From contig JAICIT010000026.1 in the NCBI GenBank assembly GCA_025960445.1, positions 1-12,506 on the forward strand: a stretch of 12,506 bases of DNA, in the 5' to 3' direction. This document shows, in pieces, positions 8,251-12,506 of the stretch (position 1 is its first letter; every line of letters starts with the position of its first letter). Position numbers and translations under genes: made by a program. The DNA is from Bradyrhizobium sp. GTDB lineage: Bacteria; Pseudomonadota; Alphaproteobacteria; Rhizobiales; Xanthobacteraceae. Below the pieces are notes generated by a model, which saw only the letters and a program-made list of their open reading frames with translations, was not told the DNA's origin and did not search any database.

Positions 8251-8267
8251 CGAGGCTGATTGCCTCG
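8251..8267 (+). other. Small hairpin in the cmk-rpsA intergenic region
   Basis: CGAGGC (8251-8256) and GCCTCG (8262-8267) form a 6-bp stem with a 5-nt loop, 53 nt after the cmk stop. Only two T residues follow, so it is a poor intrinsic terminator. The rest of the 238-bp gap holds no gene that I can support. A promoter for rpsA is expected here, but I found no good match; the best is CTGACA at 8370-8375 with a poor -10. Confidence 0.3.
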
Positions 8268-8435
8268 TTCAGGCTCCGGACAAAACTCAACGTATCGAAC
8301 GTGCAGGCATGCTGCCGGCCCGCGGTCGCGATTTTCTCGCGGTTAGCGGTTGTTAGGGTTTGCGGATCCCTGACACTTCACGCGCGATACGCCCTTTAAC
8401 CCGAATGGCCGGCGATACCCGCATCTGGAGAACAA

Positions 8436-10139
8436 ATGGCTTCGACTGCTACTTCTTATAATCCTTCCCGCGACGATTTCGCCGCCATGCTGGATGAGTC
8501 CTTTGCCGGCGGCAATCTGCAGGAAAGCTCGGTTATCAAGGGCAAGGTGGTTGCGATTGAAAAGGACATGGCCGTCATCGATGTCGGCCTGAAAACCGAA
8601 GGCCGCGTGGCGCTGCGCGAATTCGCAGGGCCCGGCCGCGAAAGCGAACTCAAGGTTGGTGACGAGGTCGAGGTGTTTCTCGACCGGATCGAGAACGCGC
8701 TTGGCGAAGCGGTGTTGTCGCGCGACAAGGCGCGCCGCGAGGAAAGCTGGGGCAAGCTCGAGAAGGCGTTCAACAATAACGAGAAGGTGCACGGCGTCAT
8801 CTTCAACCAGGTCAAGGGTGGCTTTACCGTCGACCTCGACGGTGCCGTCGCCTTCCTGCCGCGGTCGCAGGTGGATATTCGTCCAATCCGCGATGTCGCT
8901 CCGCTGATGAACAACTCGCAGCCGTTCCAGATTCTCAAGATGGATCGCCGCCGCGGTAACATCGTGGTGTCGCGCCGCACGGTTCTGGAAGAAACTCGCG
9001 CCGAACAGCGCCAGGAATTGGTGCAGAATCTCGAAGAGGGTCAGGTCATCGACGGTGTCGTCAAGAACATCACCGATTACGGTGCGTTCGTTGACCTCGG
9101 CGGCATCGACGGCCTGCTGCATGTCACTGATATCGCCTGGCGGCGGGTCAACCATCCGACAGAGGTGTTGACAATCGGCCAGACCGTGAAGGTCAAGATC
9201 ATCAAGATCAATCACGAGACCCACCGCATCTCGCTCGGCATGAAGCAATTGCTGGACGATCCGTGGCAGGGCATCGAGGCGAAGTATCCGCTCAATGCGC
9301 GCTTTACCGGTCGCGTCACCAACATCACCGATTACGGCGCGTTCGTTGAACTGGAGCCGGGCATCGAAGGCCTGATCCACGTCTCGGAGATGTCGTGGAC
9401 CAAGAAGAACATGCATCCGGGCAAGATCGTTTCGACGTCTCAGGAGGTCGAAGTGCAGGTGCTCGAGGTCGACTCGGTCAAGCGCCGGATTTCGCTCGGC
9501 CTCAAGCAGACCATGCGCAACCCGTGGGAAGTTTTCGTGGAAAAATTCCCGGTGGGATCGACCGTGGAGGGCGAGGTCAAGAACAAGACCGAGTTCGGTC
9601 TGTTCCTTGGGCTCGAGGGCGATGTCGACGGCATGGTCCATCTGTCCGATCTCGACTGGAAGCTTCCGGGCGAGCAGGTGATCGACAACTTCAAAAAGGG
9701 GGACATGGTCAAGGCCGTGGTGCTCGACGTCGATGTCGAAAAGGAGCGCATCTCGCTCGGCGTCAAGCAGCTCGAGGGCGACCCCTTTGCCGAGCCGGGC
9801 GATGTCAAGAAGGGCGCGGTCGTGACTTGCGAAGTGCTGGAGGTGAAGGAAGGCGGCATCGACGTGAAGATTGTCGGTACGGACTTTACGACCTTCATCA
9901 AGCGTTCCGAGCTGGCGCGCGAGCGCGCCGATCAGCGCGCCGAGCGTTTCGCCGTCGGCGAAAAGGTCGATGCGCGGGTGATCCAGTTCGACAAGAAGGC
10001 CCGCAAGGTGCAGGTCTCGATCAAGGCGCTGGAAGTCGCCGAAGAGAAAGAGGCCATCGCGCAGTACGGCTCCTCGGATTCGGGGGCGACGCTGGGCGAC
10101 ATTCTTGGTACCGCGCTCAAGCAGCGGACCGACAAGTAA
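8436..10139 (+). CDS. rpsA: 30S ribosomal protein S1
   Basis: Binds mRNA on the 30S subunit and helps place it for initiation. The 567 residues match alphaproteobacterial S1. Six OB-fold S1 repeats are visible at about 30-98, 115-182, 202-271, 287-357, 374-444 and 459-530. The first two are the divergent ribosome-binding pair. Repeats 3 and 4 carry the strong RNA-binding core NITDYGAFV and end in RISLGMKQ or RISLGLKQ; repeats 5 and 6 are more degenerate (KTEFGLF, then the C-terminal repeat). The ATG follows a GGAG site by 5 nt. A strong terminator begins 28 nt after the stop, so the transcript ends here. A long antisense frame covers much of the gene and is a coding shadow. Confidence 0.98.
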   Translation: MASTATSYNPSRDDFAAMLDESFAGGNLQESSVIKGKVVAIEKDMAVIDVGLKTEGRVALREFAGPGRESELKVGDEVEVFLDRIENALGEAVLSRDKARREESWGKLEKAFNNNEKVHGVIFNQVKGGFTVDLDGAVAFLPRSQVDIRPIRDVAPLMNNSQPFQILKMDRRRGNIVVSRRTVLEETRAEQRQELVQNLEEGQVIDGVVKNITDYGAFVDLGGIDGLLHVTDIAWRRVNHPTEVLTIGQTVKVKIIKINHETHRISLGMKQLLDDPWQGIEAKYPLNARFTGRVTNITDYGAFVELEPGIEGLIHVSEMSWTKKNMHPGKIVSTSQEVEVQVLEVDSVKRRISLGLKQTMRNPWEVFVEKFPVGSTVEGEVKNKTEFGLFLGLEGDVDGMVHLSDLDWKLPGEQVIDNFKKGDMVKAVVLDVDVEKERISLGVKQLEGDPFAEPGDVKKGAVVTCEVLEVKEGGIDVKIVGTDFTTFIKRSELARERADQRAERFAVGEKVDARVIQFDKKARKVQVSIKALEVAEEKEAIAQYGSSDSGATLGDILGTALKQRTDK

Positions 10140-10167
10140 GCCTTGGTTTCTTTGTCTCGATCAATTG

Positions 10168-10195
10168 GGCCCCGGTTGCGACCGGGGCCTTTTTT
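10168..10195 (+). terminator. Rho-independent terminator of rpsA
   Basis: A perfect 9-bp GC-rich stem, GGCCCCGGT (10168-10176) against ACCGGGGCC (10181-10189), with a TGCG tetraloop, followed directly by six T residues (10190-10195). It lies 28 nt after the rpsA stop and separates rpsA from sppA. Confidence 0.95.
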
Positions 10196-10326
10196 GCTAG
10201 CCGCGCCGCTGCATCAGGCTCTTGTTTTCTCCACATTGCGCCGCAATTGATGTAATTGGGAGATCGCTTCTTGGCGCTGTGCAGAGAAGACGGTGCGATC
10301 TCTGAGCCGCTCGCGGGAGATTTTCG

Positions 10327-11307
10327 ATGTCGCTTGATTCAGATGTGATCGTGGATCGCCGCAGGATTCGCCGCAAGTTGACGTTCTGGCGCGTGATCGC
10401 CGCTTTGCTTGCGATTGCTGCGGTGGTTACAGCGGGCGTGTTTGCCACGCCTGACGCGCGTAACACGTTCAGCACGTCGGGTTCGATCGCCCGCGTTCAT
10501 ATCGACGGCCTGATCCGCAGCGATGCCGATCGCGTCGAGGCCCTGGAACGGCTGGAAAATTCTCGCTCCGCGGCGGTCGTCGTTCATATCAATTCACCGG
10601 GCGGCACAACGGCCGGCTCCGAGCAGCTTTATGACGCGTTGGTGCGGCTGAAGGCCAAGAAGCCGCTCGTGGTGGTCGTCGAAGGCTTGGCGGCATCGGG
10701 CGGCTATATCACCGCGATCGCGGCGGATCATATCGTCGCGCAACAGACATCGCTGGTCGGCTCGATCGGCGTGCTGTTTCAATTTCCAAACTTTACCGAC
10801 CTGTTGAAAACGGTGGGGGTGAAGGTGGAGGAAGTAAAATCGTCGCCGCTCAAAGCCGCGCCCAACGGCTATGAGCCCACCACTCCGGAGGCGCGCGCTG
10901 CGCTGGATTCGCTGGTGAAGGATTCTTATGCGTGGTTTCGCAGCCTGGTGAAGACGCGGCGCAGCATGGATGACGCCCTGCTCGATAAAGTCGCTGACGG
11001 GCGGGTCTTTACCGGGCATCAGGCGCTGGATCTCAAGCTGATCGATCAGCTTGGCGACGAGAAAGCCGCGGTGGCATGGCTGGTGGCAGAAAAGGGCGTC
11101 AAGAGCGGTCTGCCGGTCCGCGACTATAAGCTGTCGCCGCGGTTCGGGGACCTGACCTTCCTGCGAACTGCGGCTTCGATCACACTGGATGCACTCGGTT
11201 TGAGTTCGGTGGCGCGCCAAATTGAACAGGCCGGGGTGACGCAAGCGGTCGACCGTTTAAGTCTCGATGGCATGCTGGCATTGTGGCAGCCGCCCGGCAG
11301 CAAATGA
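10327..11307 (+). CDS. sppA: Signal peptide peptidase SppA, short (single-domain) form
   Basis: Membrane-anchored serine protease that degrades signal peptides left in the membrane after secretion. The 326-residue length matches the 36-kDa type (Bacillus-like), not the double-length E. coli enzyme. The basic N-terminus RRRIRRK (11-17) is followed by a single membrane anchor (about 21-41). The protease core shows HINSPGG (87-93), the nucleophile Ser124 in GLAASGGYITA, SLVGSIGVLFQFPN (142-155), and Lys176 in KSSPLKAAP. Ser and Lys are 52 residues apart, the same spacing I recall for the Ser147/Lys199 dyad of B. subtilis SppA. GRVFTG and AL-x-LKLID-x-LG follow. The ATG has a GGGAGA site 6 nt upstream. 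It begins a new unit after the rpsA terminator; ihfB follows after 171 bp. Confidence 0.95.
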   Translation: MSLDSDVIVDRRRIRRKLTFWRVIAALLAIAAVVTAGVFATPDARNTFSTSGSIARVHIDGLIRSDADRVEALERLENSRSAAVVVHINSPGGTTAGSEQLYDALVRLKAKKPLVVVVEGLAASGGYITAIAADHIVAQQTSLVGSIGVLFQFPNFTDLLKTVGVKVEEVKSSPLKAAPNGYEPTTPEARAALDSLVKDSYAWFRSLVKTRRSMDDALLDKVADGRVFTGHQALDLKLIDQLGDEKAAVAWLVAEKGVKSGLPVRDYKLSPRFGDLTFLRTAASITLDALGLSSVARQIEQAGVTQAVDRLSLDGMLALWQPPGSK

Positions 11308-11385
11308 AGCGCTTGGGTGAGGTTTTTCGATCTTCATTGTGCGTGGCGGGGAAGCCACAACCCCCAATCCACCGCTTTGTCACGT

Positions 11386-11405
11386 ATTTTCGGGCCGCCC
11401 AAAAT
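11386..11405 (+). other. Inverted repeat upstream of the ihfB promoter
   Basis: ATTTT (11386-11390) pairs with AAAAT (11401-11405), and GGG (11392-11394) pairs with CCC (11398-11400), leaving one bulged C. It lies 79-98 nt after sppA and just upstream of the -35 of the candidate ihfB promoter. No U-tract follows on either strand, so a regulatory site is about as likely as a transcript end. Confidence 0.35.
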
Positions 11406-11416
11406 TGATTTAGCGT

Positions 11417-11446
11417 CTTGACAGTTCAAGGCATTTTCACGGAAAT
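11417..11446 (+). promoter_or_regulatory. Candidate promoter of ihfB
   Basis: The sequence has CTTGACA (11417-11423), a perfect match to the -35 in both the standard and alphaproteobacterial registers. The -10 is weak: with an 18-nt spacer in the CTTGAC register it is GGAAAT (11441-11446), 3 of 6 to CTATAT. The imperfect palindrome GCATTT-N6-AAATGC (11431-11448) covers the -10 region and could be an operator. Predicted transcription would start about 25 nt before the ihfB ATG. Confidence 0.45.
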
Positions 11447-11478
11447 GCACGTCCGTACGTTCCCGGGTCGCAGTCTCG

Positions 11479-11784
11479 ATGATCAAATCCGAACTTGTTC
11501 AGCGTATCGCCGAGCACAACCCGCATCTTTACCAGCGGGATGTCGAGAACATCGTCAACGCCATTCTTGATGAAATCGTCGCAGCCCTGGCGCGTGGGGA
11601 CCGAGTGGAGCTACGAGGTTTCGGTGCATTCTCGGTCAAGCATCGTCCGGCGCGCGCTGGCCGCAATCCGCGCACTGGCGCACACGTCCCGGTCGACCAG
11701 AAGAGCGTTCCGTTTTTCAAGACGGGCAAGGAAATGCGCGAGCGGCTGAACCGCGACGACGGAGCTCCCGAGTCCGGCGCCTGA
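11479..11784 (+). CDS. ihfB: Integration host factor subunit beta
   Basis: Forms a heterodimer with IHF alpha that sharply bends DNA in nucleoid organisation, transcription and recombination. The 101 residues fit the family (94-105). N-terminal [14 protein letters not shown], then the dimer core, RGFGAF with Arg46 (46-51), and the DNA-binding arm AGRNPRTG with Pro64, the proline that intercalates between base pairs. Arg46 and Pro64 keep E. coli IhfB numbering. The VELRGFGAF and RNPRTG forms favour IHF beta over HU. A short acidic tail ([10 protein letters not shown]) extends past the fold. The ribosome site before the ATG is weak. A candidate promoter lies just upstream. Confidence 0.95.
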   Translation: MIKSELVQRIAEHNPHLYQRDVENIVNAILDEIVAALARGDRVELRGFGAFSVKHRPARAGRNPRTGAHVPVDQKSVPFFKTGKEMRERLNRDDGAPESGA

Positions 11785-11869
11785 AGCCATTTTGATCGCG
11801 CGCGGTCCGGCGATCGTACCCGTATTCTGCAGAGCGTGCCGACTGGTCTCCAGTAACCCCAGAGGGATC

Positions 11870-12262
11870 ATGCGCAAGTTTGTTACCGCTGTGGTCTTGA
11901 TCCCGCTGGGCCTCATCTTTCTGGTGTTCGCGGTTGCCAATCGTCATCTGGTGACGGTCTCGTTCGATCCGTTCAATTCGGCCGATCCGTCAATTGCGGT
12001 CACGCTCCCGCTGTTCGTTGTCATCATCGCGGTGGCGATCGCAGGGGTGGTGACGGGCAGCACGGCGACCTGGTTCCGGCAGCGTCATTGGCGCCGCGCT
12101 GCACGCCAGCACGAGTCGGATGCGCGCCGGACACGAGAGCAACTGGCCGACCTGCGCGCTGCTGCCACGGCCGCAAGATACGATCAGCAGCGCCTGGCCG
12201 GGCCGGCGCCGGAGCGATCCTACGGGTCCGATGGGCGAGACAAGCAGGGCGCGACGTTGTAG
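11870..12262 (+). CDS. LapA-like (DUF1049) small inner-membrane protein
   Basis: A 130-residue protein with two membrane segments (about 4-23 and 45-66). A short NRHLVTVSFDPF segment follows the first one, as in LapA/YciS proteins. After the second segment comes a basic, polar stretch (RQRHWRRAARQHESDARRTREQ; given in part) likely to be cytoplasmic and helical, then a low-complexity end. In E. coli, LapA works with LapB to control lipopolysaccharide synthesis; here no lapB is adjacent, so that role is only inferred. The ATG at 11870 is preceded by AGAGGG (spacing about 4 nt) and gives the expected N-terminus; an in-frame ATG at 11792 would add 26 non-membrane residues and is less likely. It lies 85 bp after ihfB and 63 bp before trpF. 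Confidence 0.85.
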   Translation: MRKFVTAVVLIPLGLIFLVFAVANRHLVTVSFDPFNSADPSIAVTLPLFVVIIAVAIAGVVTGSTATWFRQRHWRRAARQHESDARRTREQLADLRAAATAARYDQQRLAGPAPERSYGSDGRDKQGATL

Positions 12263-12325
12263 AACGCGCCGCAAGCGCCTCGGCCATTCCGGTCTGTCGC
12301 AATCGCTTTAACCTATGCGTTGACC

Positions 12326-12506
12326 ATGTCCTTGATTGTGAAAATTTGTGGCCTGTCCACGCGTGAGACGCTCGCTGCAGCGCTGGATGCCGGCGCCGAC
12401 ATGGTTGGCTTCGTGTTCTTCCCGCCGTCACCGCGGAATGTCTCCTTCGACACGGCGCGCGATCTAGCAGCCCATGTCGGGGGCCGTGCACAAAAGGTCG
12501 CACTGA
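12326..12506 (+). CDS. trpF: Phosphoribosylanthranilate isomerase, 5' part only
   Basis: Tryptophan-pathway enzyme that rearranges N-(5-phosphoribosyl)anthranilate to the open-chain ribulose form. The first 60 codons are present and the gene runs off the right edge. They begin MSLIVKICGLSTRETLAAAL. The motif VKICGL carries Cys8, the catalytic general base in this (beta/alpha)8-barrel family, and GADMVGFVFFPPSPRNV matches the second conserved strand and loop. The general-acid Asp lies outside the window. The full protein is usually 205-220 residues. The ribosome site is weak. The order lapA-trpF is familiar from Rhizobiales, where trpB and trpA usually follow. Confidence 0.93.
   Translation, partial: MSLIVKICGLSTRETLAAALDAGADMVGFVFFPPSPRNVSFDTARDLAAHVGGRAQKVAL

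Noticed and set aside
8343..9641. A 432-codon open frame on the minus strand opposite rpsA
   Set aside because: It lies antisense to an unmistakable S1 gene, extends into the rpsA leader, has a composition typical of GC-rich coding shadows (many His, Arg, Asp, Leu) and shows no domain that I recognise.
11343..11358. Hairpin GTGGC-N6-GCCAC after sppA as a terminator
   Set aside because: It is a 5-bp stem followed by AA and a C-run rather than T; it does not look like an intrinsic terminator.
11399..11412. An IHF-like site (AATCAA on the minus strand) near the ihfB promoter
   Set aside because: The second half of the consensus (TTR after four bases) is absent.
11794..11815. Inverted repeat GATCGC...GCGATC after ihfB as a terminator
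   Set aside because: The stem is 6 bp with a 10-nt loop and no T-run, and GATC-rich repeats of this size are expected by chance in this GC range.

Overview
This window looks like chromosomal DNA from an alphaproteobacterium, most likely of the Bradyrhizobium / Rhodopseudomonas / Nitrobacter group. The signs are high GC, the gene order aroA-cmk-rpsA-sppA-ihfB-lapA-trpF, an FYDLN-acid (TIGR02300-type) gene divergent from aroA, and a class II-like EPSP synthase. The genus is inferred from recalled synteny and protein similarity, not from a search.

Left part, all on the minus strand (1-5352): a glycerol-3-phosphate-type ABC importer operon ordered ugpB-ugpA-ugpE-ugpC. It encodes a periplasmic binding protein, two permeases and an ATPase; the ATPase runs off the left edge. 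A strong hairpin with a U-tract sits between ugpB and ugpA and probably lowers expression of the permease genes relative to the binding protein. Upstream of ugpB, after 276 bp, lies a family III (CaiB/BaiF) CoA-transferase gene, apparently a separate unit.

Middle (5517-6224): a tRNA-Ala(GGC) gene and the small acidic FYDLN gene, both minus, back to back with aroA across a short divergent promoter region. The gene for the small acidic protein starts with GTG and aroA most probably starts with TTG.

Right part, all on the plus strand (6225-12506): aroA (shikimate pathway) overlaps cmk (CMP kinase) by 4 nt. Then comes rpsA (ribosomal protein S1, six S1 domains), closed by a textbook rho-independent terminator. 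After that are sppA (Ser-Lys signal peptide peptidase), ihfB (IHF beta), a small LapA-like membrane protein, and the first 60 codons of trpF (tryptophan synthesis).

Most of the window is a conserved housekeeping cluster plus an ordinary importer. I found no mobile element, CRISPR array, toxin-antitoxin pair or defence system, and no convincing new system. The points most worth a second look are the lost zinc-ligand cysteines in the FYDLN protein, the glycine at the glyphosate-determining position of the class II-like AroA, the ugpB/ugpA hairpin, and the inverted repeats around the probable ihfB promoter.
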